Shown one piece after another: positions 12,024-25,500 of a stretch of DNA of 64,000 nucleotides; positions within the stretch are counted from its first letter, which is position 1, and each line of letters begins with the position of its first letter. The position numbers were made by a program, and so were the translations under genes. The notes beneath the pieces are model-generated. The model searched no databases and was not told the origin of the DNA. It saw nothing but the letters and a program-made list of their open reading frames with translations. Source of the DNA: Rotaria macrura. Its lineage: Eukaryota; Rotifera; Eurotatoria; Philodinida; Philodinidae. The stretch covers positions 1 through 64,000 of the forward strand of contig OENT01000744.1 of assembly GCA_900239685.1 (NCBI GenBank). Reading direction: 5' to 3'.

Positions 12024-14969
12024 TTAAGGTCGTCGGGATCCACGCCATAATTTGGATTTTTTTTGTATACTAGTACGAAAAAGTGGCACAACAACAAGAA
12101 GACCTAATGTTGATATGATTGTTAAAAGAAGAAAAATATAAAATAGAATTTTATCAATTCTTGTCGCTAAACGACGCCAATCATTTGTAATTTTTTGATC
12201 GTTTTCCATTTCTTTTTGTTTTTGTAATAAAATATGCAATGTATCTTGAATTTCATCTTGAATTGTTCCAACTGAACTCGAACGAGACATTGATCGATCT
12301 TTTGACTGAATGTCTTCTGGATACAAACGAGTCGAACGTTTACGTCTAATTTCTTCTTGTTGTGATTGTGGTTGCCGTTTTGGTTGCTGTTCTAGACTAT
12401 CGTCATTATCATTTTCAACTGAGTTCGTCTTGTAAATAGAAAGAGAGAAATTTTTAAGAAAATAATTTTTGATTAGGGAAAATCTTGTGATTATGTACGT
12501 CACTCATTTAACTGAAGACAAGATTACGTTTTTCTTTAGAAAATACTATGCCTAGTAACAGATCGAGGTGCATAAAAAAAAAACCAGAATCACGTAAGAG
12601 TTTATTTTTCTCTGCTTAGTGAACTCAACTTTTTTCTTCGTTCCAAAATAGCTTTTCTTGTATTAAGAGCTCGTTGTTGAGGACAACATATTAGTATGCT
12701 ATGATTTTATCATCGTTCATCGATGAGACACAAATTAATACTTCAAAAAATACGTCGTTTTCTTACTTCAATTTGCTAGTTCATTTTAAGAGTATGAAAT
12801 GGAAATGTGTTCAATGAAAGGAATGAATAATAGGTTTACATTAGATAAATTTCATTAGAAATAATCATTTAGATTTTACTTACATCACTTGTTGTTTGTA
12901 TTTTAATACTTGCTTCATTTATATTCATATAAGATAATAAAAGTCCATTGGCTGATGCATAATTAGTAGCATTTAGATTTTTATCTTTATCAAAAAAACT
13001 CGTTCGAAGTTGTATTTCGCCTTTATTTCTACAAACTTTAAATCTTTTCGATCTACCCATTGTTCGAATAATATTTGCCATCGATATACTTAATAATTGT
13101 TGAAGCCAAAATGGTATTTCATTTTTTTTCGGACCACGATAATGAAGATTAAGAACTAATACAGTCATCATTACTGATACACTCGTCATAGCCATGACAG
13201 CAGTTAAATATAAGCCTTGAAAGACAAGAACAAGAGAAAAAAAACGAAATTAAAAAAGTCATAAAAGCCATACTTATCAATGGAATGTGTTCACTTGTTT
13301 CTGGCATACTTTCAGCAATAGCTAACATAAATACACTAAATGCAAGTAAAACAGTAATACCGAGCGCAATCTTTTCACCGGATTCTGGCGGTAAACAAAA
13401 AACAAGTAAAGTTAAAATAGACAACATGACACAAGGAAAAACAACTGAATATAAATAATATAGAATACGTCGTCGTATACGAACATAGAACGTTATATCT
13501 GGAAATGGTTCTGGACAACATGCATATCGAACAACATTCACTTGATATGATGTATCAACAAGATCCCATTCACCATTGGGAACATAATTAGATAATTCAA
13601 TAGCATCAAAACGTTGTTCAATCGAAACTTGATAACCATTATATGTCCAACTGCCGAATTTTAATTTACATTCTTGTTCATCATACGGAAAATAGGTGAC
13701 ATCAATTTGACATGTACTCTTTAAACGTGTTGGTATAGGCCAAAATACACTACCATTATGAATAATCATAGCATTAGCTTGCATTGTATTACTATTGGAA
13801 AATTCATCGGCATTCTAAAATTTGTTTGTTATTAAGAATTGTTAGTTTGAGATATTTTTGATTATCTTACATTATATAGAACAATATCGGGTAACCAAAT
13901 TAATTTCGATGGAAGATTAAGACGACGAATACCATTAAAATCGGCTGGATTCCATTGAAGAAATTCATCATACCTAGACGACGAAAAAGAAAACAATCGT
14001 ATACAATCCTAAGATATAATTATATGTATAGTCAAGTACCATTCTTGATCGAGCCATACATTTATAATCAATATTTGATTTTTTTCAATCTAATTATAAC
14101 AAATGAAATAGGATTGTACGTTGATGTTTGATTTTTCTTAGTTATTTAAAATATCAATTATACTAACCATATCAAATATTTGTGTTAATGTTAAACCTAA
14201 TTTAACTGGTACTGGTAGACTAGCATTTCGTACAGGTCGAACATTATTTGAATAATTACTAAACATTCATCATATTCAATAATTATTGATTAAAGGAAAA
14301 AAAACCAAAAGTAACTGTAACAATTTATATGTATTTTACCGCATCAAAAAAAATAAAAGTCGTTGTTCATCTGAACAATTACCATGAGTCTTGCTATCAC
14401 AATCGATAAGGGCACCAAATGGTGATCGAAAATCTTGACATTTACTCACATCTATTCAAAATATAAAAAGTAATAGTAAATATTATTGTTACTTTTAGAT
14501 TGACAATAGAAGAAGAAAATATAGCGAACAATCAAAAACTAATGAGATGTATATGCAGCTGTTTGATATCCTCTCATCAATCCTGGATACAGTTTTGAAT
14601 GACAAAATCTAGTCATTTATCCTTCAGGCTACTGAAACAACTGACAATAGTTTCGCAGTCGATAAATAATATCATGACAAATGTAACTTTTAAATAGCAA
14701 TGACGTTGTCAAAAGATAGTTGTTCTAATGTTGAACTATTTAGAACGAGTTGATAACATTGATGAAGTCCTACTGTGAAAGAATATTCTCATAGTCAATC
14801 CTGATAAATAATAACTGAAAAGAATAAAAGGATCGTCTGAGTACTTTATGGTTGTTTTTTTTTTCTTTTTCAATATATACCTACCGAGCAATGTCGCGTA
14901 TAAAATCGATATGAATATTAGTGATGTTATAGATCGACTATGTAACGAAATAAAATATAAATGTTTCAT
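12024..14969 (-). CDS. Alpha-type nicotinic acetylcholine receptor subunit
   Basis: A ligand-gated cation channel subunit of the plasma membrane, built from eight exons: 14969-14885, 14451-14340, 14258-14168, 14089-14040, 13973-13871, 13814-13274, 13215-12884 and 12428-12024. All have GT-AG introns and join in frame to 572 residues. Residues 1-28 are a signal peptide; an ATG at 14987 would add six residues. Binding-loop landmarks are present: NVWLDQEW (loop D), [13 protein letters not shown] (loop A), FGSWTYNG (loop B) and YACCPEP (loop C). The vicinal cysteines at about 246-247 mark an alpha subunit. The Cys-loop cysteines at about 182 and 196 are 13 residues apart. M1 to M3 follow, with M2 preceded by GEK and reading [15 protein letters not shown]. 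That glutamate predicts cation selectivity. M4 lies near the C-terminus after a charged loop of about 150 residues. It resembles the alpha-7/9-like group. The short N-terminal Cys-containing segment before loop D is lineage-specific. Confidence 0.93.
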
Positions 14970-14987
14970 ATTGATATATGTAATCAT

Positions 14988-15933
14988 AGATTGTTGTTCA
15001 ATTAATTCTGTTAAATATATTTTTGTTCGGCGTTTTCAAAAACCTAAAAACACGATAGTAACGTAAACGTTGACGAATTCTAATGTTCTCTCTTCTCGAT
15101 GTTAGGCTTTTCCGAGACGATTTGTCTTCTGCTCTTCTTCATCCGGAGAAAAGAAGAAATGAAGAGCGAAACAAATGGAAAGCAAAGAGACATATAGCCA
15201 CAGAACGTACTTACACATACAATCATAGGAAGAAAGCAAAAAAACAAGATGAATATGAGACCAAACGGATTTGCACTACGTACATCTATGTACTAATCGT
15301 TTACGATCTCTGATCTTCGATTTGTATATTTATGTAAAAAGGAAACGTATAGAATAAATAATTGTCTATCTCCTCTCTATTCATTTGTATCAAAAGAAAA
15401 GAATTTTGACAATAATGCTCGAACTGATGAGTATAAGTTATTTTTGTCATATGGATACCATGTGAAATATATAAAGCCATTTAACTAATAGAGATACAGA
15501 TGTACGTTGTATACACATCGTGAGATACATATATCGGATCGAAGATTTCATTAGATTATATAAGAATATATTATTATGTTTGTCATAAAAATAGAATCAT
15601 GTGCAATGATAACTATCGATACTAATCGGATTTCTCGTTTGAAATCGATGCATAGAAAACATCGGTCTATATTTCTACCTATCTAACGATTTATGATTCG
15701 ATAAATATCGTTTCTTTTTTCATGAATTCTATTTCGAAGAAGAACAAAAACTTTATTAAATATGAATGTCATTATGAATTAAAGACTGATAATTAAAACA
15801 AAACCAACAGAATAATTAAAACAAAAGCGTTAAATGAATATACATTTTCATATATATATATGCTAGATGAAAATTCTATTCTTCATGAATCCTATATTCA
15901 CACCGGAGCCTATGTTGTTTAATTTCATCATTT
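14988..15933. other. Intergenic between receptor and myosin genes
   Basis: About 950 bp lie upstream of the nicotinic receptor start and downstream of the myosin III stop; both genes are on the minus strand. It should contain the receptor promoter and the myosin 3' end. Short open frames here show no recognisable product. Confidence 0.5.
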
Positions 15934-18900
15934 TTAAAGATCATTCATTCGTATTCGACTATCAATATTCATATGTTGAGATAAACTATTTGATCGAATG
16001 ATAATTTCATTATCGCTTGTACCATTCAATGTATGTCGTGATTTCAATACACCACGAAAATCGATTTGCTTTGTTTCATTGATTATTCGACGTTTTAACG
16101 TTTGTCCCGTACTTAAATCTTGACCAGTTTTACGAAGTAAAATATGAAATGGATATTTTGGTTGTGTCGACATTGATGGTTCCTTAATGAGAAAAAACTT
16201 TCATTATTATAAATATTCCTAAGGATATTTAATGTCAGCGAATATAAAAAAAAACAAAGATTATTTAAATTTCTTTTTGAAAGACAATAAAAATGAAACT
16301 CAAGAGGATCATACATGAGTAATGTTCAAATATTTCAGGAGAGAAAAAAAAAGTCGTACTTTGAATTAGTACAAGATTAATAATGATAATAATTCGTTAG
16401 TATCAATCGAAGGAACTCAATGTTTGTATGTTCTATAGAAATTATCTATGCATATTACCATAATATTCATAGTCGTTAAGATAACTGTAGCATGAATACG
16501 ACTGTATCAGGGTATTTTGAATTAAGTTAAAACTTATGAATTGACATTTAGTAGGTGCTATATTTTTACCATGCTGTGTACAAGATCCTAGAAATCGAGT
16601 ACTTGACTATAGTGCTAAATGAGCCAGATGTGAAAGAAACCTGCCCGTGCTTATTCTGCCTCGAAGGATCAGTAGAACAACTGTCTGTTTGTGACAGACA
16701 GGATACGACAACATGACGAAATCTGTAGGTTACCGTAGATGATAGGATACATATGTTCACAATAAAAGATTAGCTCTAAATAAATAAAACATGACTCTAC
16801 GTTTAACATTCAAATTACTCGTGTAATAGGCTTCGGTTGCGGTTTGGGTGATGATGTCGCATAGGCTGGTATATTTGATTTTTGTTGTAGTTTATTATTG
16901 CTATGTAAACCGACTTGTCCATGAGCACGGCCACGTATTCCTCCAATGTTCGATAAACGATTAGCATTAGGTATGATACCATTATTTAATTGATTGAAAC
17001 GTTTCACAGCAGGCGGATGAATATTAATATGTTGCCGTTGATATTCTTGTACAGCACTTAAAACAGTTGTCGACTTAGGACTATGTGGTGGTGGTGGTGG
17101 TGGTGGTGCTGTTTCAATAGATGGTATTGTTTGTGTTGAAGTTGTATTTATTGATATATGATTTTTGATTGGATTAGACGGATGAATTATAGCGGATGTT
17201 GATACTTGTGCACGAGCAAACATATCACGAACTTGAGCAAATTTCGAAACAGACGATGCTGGCGATGGTAATTGATTTGAATATGATGGTAAAATGATGC
17301 TATGATGAACTGGTGATAAACGTGAATTAAACGATAACATTGATGATGATGAAAGAATCGGAATTTTAATTGGATTCGTTGTTTCTGCATTCGATATTGG
17401 TGATGCAAATATGCCAACTGTTGATGGTAATGGTAATGGAGGTGGTGGTGGTGGAGGAAATATATGTTGAATCAGTTTACATGATGGTTTATGATTATAA
17501 TTTGTTATTGATTCAATGGATTTAAATGAAACACAATAATTTGTTCGAACTATTTTCGTAAAAAAATCATTATTTATTAATTCAATTTGTTGTATAAAAC
17601 AAAGCATTTGTATTGTTAAACGTTGTTGATACATTGAAAAAGCTTTACGAAAAAGAAAACCACGATAAGCTTTTTGTATGATAATTGCAGCTGCCTCTTC
17701 AGATAATGGTTTATTTTTTAATTTATTTAAATACGACCGTTGTAAATAACCACGTATACATGATTGAATACAAATAGCTGCTTTTTCTTTGATTTGTTCA
17801 TCGATAATTATCGACTAGAAATATTAAAATAGATAGACAAAAAACACATACAAATAAAATAATCGATAGATAAAATAGTTAAGACAAACTCGTGAAAATT
17901 TTGGATGTCGATTAAGTTCTTGTATAATAATATCATTGGCATGTTTATATTGACGACGTTTAAGATAGACACGTGCTAAATACATACGTACATACGATTG
18001 TATGGTTACAACAGCATTGACCGTATTCAAATAGAGACGTGTCAATTGTTCAGCATGATAGTATTTTAAAAATACTTTACTTTTACCTGAAATATGAAAA
18101 CGTCAGTATCATCATATATAGAAATATTGAATATACAAACCAGTTGTCCAATTTTGCATTTTTAATTTATGTAGAATATTTTCACAACTTTCACGTGTTA
18201 AAGGTAGATCAGTCGTTATTGGATAAACAAGTATTGCATAACGTTGAATAAAATTAGCAAATGGAATACGATGTGAATAACCAAAACGACGTATTTTAGC
18301 CGCTATAAATATAACAAAAGATTTCTTTAAAATCTGGGATTCAATACATAGAATACAAACAATGGTAAGTCTAGACTAGATAGTTATAACTTTCCGAAAA
18401 AAAAAAGAAAAACGATTGGCTGAAATAGATTAGATTTTTAATAAAGCAGAACAAATGTAATTATATTGATCACATAGAAAAATATGTGAATAACACAGTC
18501 TCTGACATTGTTGTCCATGCACTAAAATGTCATATTATATTTAATTGCTTTTGATAGATTTTCTGATTTATTAAAAATTGTATTCGATTAGATTATTTAG
18601 TTGTGAATTATTTTTAAATGAAAAAATACAACAATTCATGTATGAATGACAACTACAATGTGAAATTCTCACAATTGTAATTTATCTCATTTTTGTAGAG
18701 ATTTTCATCGAAGATAATTGTGAAATAGTTCATTTATTTCAAGTCATCTTACATATTGAGTGCAAACTTGAAAACAACATCGACAGATAATTAACATTTT
18801 CGTTTTAGAATAAAATAGTGCTTACATAAAAGAATATTCATTAGTCTCTAAGAGAACTAAACACTGTCATTCTTTTTCTTTGTCTAAAGCTTAAGAAAAG

Positions 18901-21900
18901 AACAGTAAAAGATTTTCAAATAAAAATAATTAATTCAATCAATGAAATGCACTATCGTTGAACTTTATTCATTGAAGTTTCTCGCAAAAATAAAATTGTG
19001 AAATATTGTCGATAGATCTATCAATGGAAATGTTCGTTTTCTTTTGATTCTTGTTCATCATTAACTAAACCCCCGGAATTACATATATGTAAATTACTCA
19101 TAGTTCATGTTATTTCCATTACCTGCTAAAATGCCACTATATTTTAATTGTTCAAGGACAGTTTGAGTATCGAAACAGCCTGGTATTCGATCATTATTTG
19201 GTTTAAAACAACGAACAAATTTCGGCGAACCATGAATCATTTTCGAAAAAAGATCTGTCAATGAATAACGAAAATAAGTTGTAACCGTTGCTTGTATACG
19301 ATTATGGCTAGCAGTTAATGGCATCAATGTATTAGTTAAATCTAGATTTGATTCATGCAATGCTGTTCCATTACAACGTTGATATTCATTTTCTAGTAGT
19401 GTGCCCGTTTTCGATAACGGCAATTGAAATAATGTACTTATCAATTGAACACGTGATGAACGTAAAATTTGAATTATTTCCGGAGCTAAATAATCACGAT
19501 TTTTTTCAAGAAAGCCACGTGCATCATATTGAACTTGACCAGCAAAATGTATTATTGTAAACGATGGAATCGATTGATGCGTTGATGATGATGCCGATGA
19601 TATTGAACTCGATGAAAAACTTGATTTCGAACGTATATATAATGGTGAACTTGAATAATTTGCATTTAATTTATCAACTAATGTATAGTCACTTGCTTTT
19701 GGAAAACGACTTTCTTCATCGATTAAAGCTAATATTCCAACCTAGATTAAAAACAATTTTCTGAAAATTTTTTTGAAGAAAACGAAAACATTTCTACTAT
19801 TTCGATGAACGGAGAATTATTCATGTTGCTATGGTACGATTGGAAAACTGATCATTTTCGTATTCGGATAAGAAACTTTAGATATCAACTAGTTTAATTT
19901 CATCGAAATAATCATAAGTCTCAAAGAAATTCAGTTCGAGAAATGTTTCGGAAAATAATTTTTTTATGACAAAATTTCACTCATCGAAGTTTATTCGACC
20001 GTGTTCTTTAAGAATACAAATTTAACTAGAAGTTTGGAAATACGAGTTTCATGAAATTTTATATATTTATCGAAGATCTGTCGACAATCAGATATTGATA
20101 TTGAATAGAGACCATCTGAATCGATATTAGAAATCGATCGACTACCAACTCTGTCAATGAAAAGAATAGGTACTGGATTTTTTAGAAAATAACCCAAGAG
20201 ATTCATCAATCAGATCCAATCGGATATTATGGTGAATTTCTATACAAATCGACGGAATCGGAATCCGACAACATTCACTATACGGTTTTGGCAGATCTCT
20301 AGTGATGCTATCAGTTTCTAATGGGCATCTAAATAATATAGTACTGTTTTCCCGGCAGATCCGTTACTCATTCCTCAACCAGAATCTGACCATATCCAAT
20401 ATCGGATTCAATCACGTGGGAATCGAAATTTCATTTTTAGGGTCTTTTTCCACGTGTCACAATTAATCGATGAGAAATTTCGTGCTTTTACTATACCATA
20501 TCTGAATGAATGTCAACTATTCGAATCTACAACAATAATAATGACATGGTATTGTTCTATGTCTATCTTTACTGATGACGATAAAATCGATGCATCGAAA
20601 TAGAACACATATTAAGTCTTTGATAGAAACAAACAATGTATACATATATTAAAGTTCTATACTATTAGAATAGCAGCTAACAAGACGACTAGACATGCGA
20701 CAAATCGGAACCCGATTTCGAACCAAACAATTCGTGTTCACATCCATTTCGAGTGTGAGCTTGGTTTAAACTTCTGACATTGAAAGATGGAGTAATGAGT
20801 GAAATACTTTCAGGAGTAAGTTCTCGCATCGGAATTTTTCGAAATTCGAACCATATAGATGTGTAAACAAGACTTCTGATTAGTTCATGTTAACTGCGAT
20901 TTAATTCTTTTTCTATTGGATTTCTTTTTATTCTTATCGGATCAATCAGAACAGTTCCAACCAAGATCGAACCAGACGAACTCAAATGCTCAGGTTCGTT
21001 GCATGCCTAGAGAGGACTTCAAATTTCGTATGAATACATATGGGTAGAAATCAGAGGTGTCTTCAGGATACATCTTATTGCTTCCTTATCCTGTCCTAAC
21101 AAAGAATAGTTACGTCAAATTTTTGATTTTATGTAGGATTTTTTTTAATTTGCAAAATGATTCACAAGAAAGATGCACGGCTGGATATGTGCCTAGGTCC
21201 GGATGGAATAATACTGAAGAGGACACTCATCTATATCAAAACTCTCTCCCACATCCACACCCCACTCTCAACAGAAGAGATACAGGATATATCTTTATGT
21301 GCATTAGAAGATGCAGATGACGATTGCATATTTTTAGTTTTCATAGTACTACAATAGTAAGATGATACAGAGTTATTACAATTGCAAATACATTTCGTTT
21401 CTTTCCTCGTTATCTATTTTGAACGGTCAATACATATATTGAGCATTCATTATTCGATACTTTTCCCGTAGAAGAGTGTTGTCTCTGCATACCACTAATT
21501 CAGTCTAATGTACTACACAGATGATATTTTCACTTATTAGAAAATTTCTTCATAAGATCGAAAGCAATCCATGCTCTATGAATCACATAAAGTTAGTCGT
21601 CATTCACTGGACTGTTTCTGATTGATTGGTTTTAAAAAAATTCAACACAATACATATTAGACTGTTAAACTGAGAGCTGATTCATATTCAACTATTGATT
21701 TTAACAAATGAGTGGCTGAAGAAACAAAGGTTTTCATGATCCTAAAATCGATTCGGATACAATCATCTATCGTTCAGTAAAATATTTACTGATAGAAACG
21801 ACTAATACTAATCAATAACTTACGGGTTTATTTAGAAACATATCCAATAATGGTCTATTATCATAAAATGTAAAATCCATTTTTGGTGGTAATGGTAGAA

Positions 21901-22498
21901 TAGCTAAATTTTCATTGATATATTCTTGTCTTTCACATGCAAAAACATGTTGATTAAAATAATATTGTATTTGTTCATTGGCTATGTTAATACATAATTG
22001 TTCGAATGTATTTGTAGAAAAATTTTCAAAACCAAATATATCTAAAATAGCTATTTTAAGTGCATCATGATCTTGTTGTTTTTCATGATTCGATTGAATT
22101 GATAATATGCTTTGTTTATTTATTATACTTGGATATGATGATGATAATTGTTTTGAATTGGTTGAAAGATTACTTGATGATTGATAATGTTTTTTAATAT
22201 TATTTTCAACTGTTTGCTTTCTTAATGATAGATTTATTTCACTTGTTGCACGATTTGTTAAATTTAAACGTCCTTGTTTCGATGGAAAATTTCTTTTATC
22301 ACCTGTTGGTATAGAATTCGATGATGATGATGATGCTGCAACAACTTTCGTCCAATTATCAATTAAATTTTTAACTGGTTTATCATCATTTTGACAATCT
22401 TCAGTTAATGATTTATTATTGAAATCATTTATTTTATTTAATGTTCGATTTGTTGTCGTATTTGTTGGCGATGCTGATGGCGATGAATTATTACTTGG

Positions 22499-22543
<45 letters not shown>

Positions 22544-25500
22544 TATATTTAAAATATGATCACCAATATCATCATCATCTTCGGATTGTTGTAATTGTAG
22601 TAAAAATGTCGATGACGATGGTGTCATATCAAGATAATCAAGTGTACGACGCATAGCACACATAACTGTTGGCGGTGGATAAGATGTTATCATTGTTAAA
22701 TTTTCATTATTTGTATCGAAATGTTCGTCCATTTCATTGTCACTTTGATCATCATGATTGTTGTTATTATTCGTATTAAAATTATTAACTGCATACGATC
22801 GTACATTTGATTCTTCATCGACTATGCCATTCGATTTATCGTTTGAAATAATTGCCGATGGTGAAAGTAATGTTGATATTCGATTAACAATCCATGAAAA
22901 TAAACGATTATAAACTAAAATAAAAGTAAAAATGATGTACTTACAAAGTTGTTAGCTTTTATTTTCTATTCTATCAATCATAGAACATATATTCTTTTTT
23001 TTTTCATCATAGTTTTACTCAAGACTTTCAATATAGATGAAATAAATGTGAAAACTTCGGACTTATGTCCGAGAGTTATGTGTACTTCTAAAAGTGAATG
23101 AGACAAATCAGTCATTCTAGAATGTGTGCACGGAATAAGTATCTTGGGAAACTCCAAAACTACTGATCATCTCAGACATATCTATGCAATTTCGTTCCTA
23201 GATGCAGTTTTTGTTTATTTCGAGACCTTTTTCAGGCGATGTTCTTTTAGAAAGCTCGATTTGGTTCAAAACTAATATCAGATTCGGAATCAGCGTTAAA
23301 AACTGAGTCACTTTACATAAGTTGTGGATAATTCTGAGAAAAAAGTTTTTTTTGAAAAAAATCCCTGTACCCCACCTCAGGGATTGTTTGGTGAAAAATG
23401 ACAATTTTTTCGATAACTCAGCCATTTCTTACCTGATCCTTCTCATCTTCGAACTCGACCGAGATATTCATCAGACGATTCTGTGCACAAAATTTCAGCT
23501 CAATCGAATGTATTTGTAAAGAGTTATCGTGTTAACGGCCGGACACACTGACCGATTTTAGTAGTGTACTCACTTTTTGAGTACACAAAAAGTAATTTAC
23601 ATAACATGATTAGATGTTTGCGATACGAATCATCGATACAGAATATATCTGGCCGTAGAGATTGGCCCTAAAGGTAAACATTTCGACAGAAAATATTTTC
23701 TTAGTATAAAAAGAACGAAAATGATACATGGTGTCATCAACTGATCAGATCTACTTACTGGTTTATCATTAGTAGTTGGAAAAAAAACAAAACGTATGGA
23801 AATCTACTTTATAACTAAAGATTAGTTATTCATCAAGCATGATTCTGTTTTATTTTTTATAAAAGTAAAAATTTTTAATCTTTTTGTACGCACAGAACTC
23901 AAATATTGTGTATTTATCAGTCGAAATTTTTAACTTTCGACCAAAGTAGGGTTCACCAGATCAGTAGACTTCTATTTGTTTCAGATCGTATGTCGCACGA
24001 TGTTTTATGTTAAATAATTCATGTATTGTTTTAAAAATAGGTTTTTTTCCTTGTAATTAGACGATCTAGAATTCTCTTATATCCACTAGTAAGTATATGA
24101 AAGGAAAAATTAATTTTCTTGTTTTTTGTTTTGTTTTATTCATGAGATCTATAATTTGAGTTGAAGACACAGATTATGATCGAGTTCATAATTTGCATGC
24201 GAAACTATTTTGTTATTATTCCGTAACGAAAATAGAAACAAACATAAGAAATGAATCGGGAGTCTTCCGAAAAAGAAGAAACAAATGTACAGAAGAACAT
24301 TGTAGGAAAAACCAATGGAATCGGAAGTTGTTTACAACGGAACGATATTATCGTTTGCTTGATTAGTCAATCTATTGTAAATGAATTTACTGATCAACAT
24401 AATTCTCGAGAGATGATCCAAATGAGTACTAAATTAGTCGCCATATAAATCTAATTTGAGTAATGAATATTCTAACACTATTTCATACACTGGATATCTT
24501 TGACTACATTCATAGTATACATTTCATTAGTTTTCGAATAATTTGAAACAAAAAATATTTTTCCTTAGGTTTAATCGAATCTCAATAGTTCAATGAACAT
24601 TCTAAAACATCGATTCGTTTATCAACTATGATATATGTATGAATACGTACGATGATATTTATTTAATAATTAATAAAAAATCTAACTTACGTGCTTTTGC
24701 CATAGCATCTCGTGTTGTTTCTGATTCTTGTAATGTTGTTGAACGTTGAATAGTTTCACCTCGTGCAACAATATTACATGTTGTCAATGCTAAATCAAAT
24801 TGTACAATATCCAAACCAAATAATTCACAAACAATATTTAATAGATATCGATCAGTTAAACATGTATTACCATCGATAAAATATCCTTCGTTTTGATGAA
24901 AATTAATATTACCAAGATGTAAAAGTCCAGCTAATATACGATAGATCGATTTAACTTCATCATGTTGAAATCCAATGATTTCGAAACATTTTTCAATTGT
25001 TCGAAATTTTTCTTTGAAATTTTCCGACAAATCTTGATCATCATTTAAATCGGTTTCTAAATATCTATATATTTGATTTTTCGATAAATAAAAAGCTTGT
25101 TCATCATTGGGTAATGTTGATGCTAAACCATGAAATAAATAATAGAATATATGAAAATTTCTTTCAGCATGTCCTTGATTAACGACACGAGTTTTCTCTA
25201 ATAAATATTCAGATAAACGTGCGCCAGTCACACGTCCCTGTTTTGTAAATAACATTTCAAGATATTTACCAAAACGTGATGAATTATCATTAATTATTGT
25301 TCGTGCATTACCAAAACCTTCGATTAATGGATTAATTTGTAGAATCTTTTCTTGTAAACTTTTAGTTGGCGCATTACCAAGATATGTTAATTGTTTAACG
25401 AGAAAATTTGCTGATTGAGTTTTACCTGAGCCACTTTCACCTGATATGACAATATATTGATTTTCTAAATCATGTAACATAGCCTGATATGTAAAATCAG

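Noticed and set aside
22441..22656. Plus-strand open frame with a long Tyr run
   Set aside because: It is the antisense of the Asn-coding ATT repeat in the myosin III exon.
23198..23425. Open frame shared by repeat copies ([11 protein letters not shown]...), also at 31924-32115
   Set aside because: It is conserved only because the repeat itself is. Overlapping frames are open in both directions, and it is too short and degenerate to call a gene.
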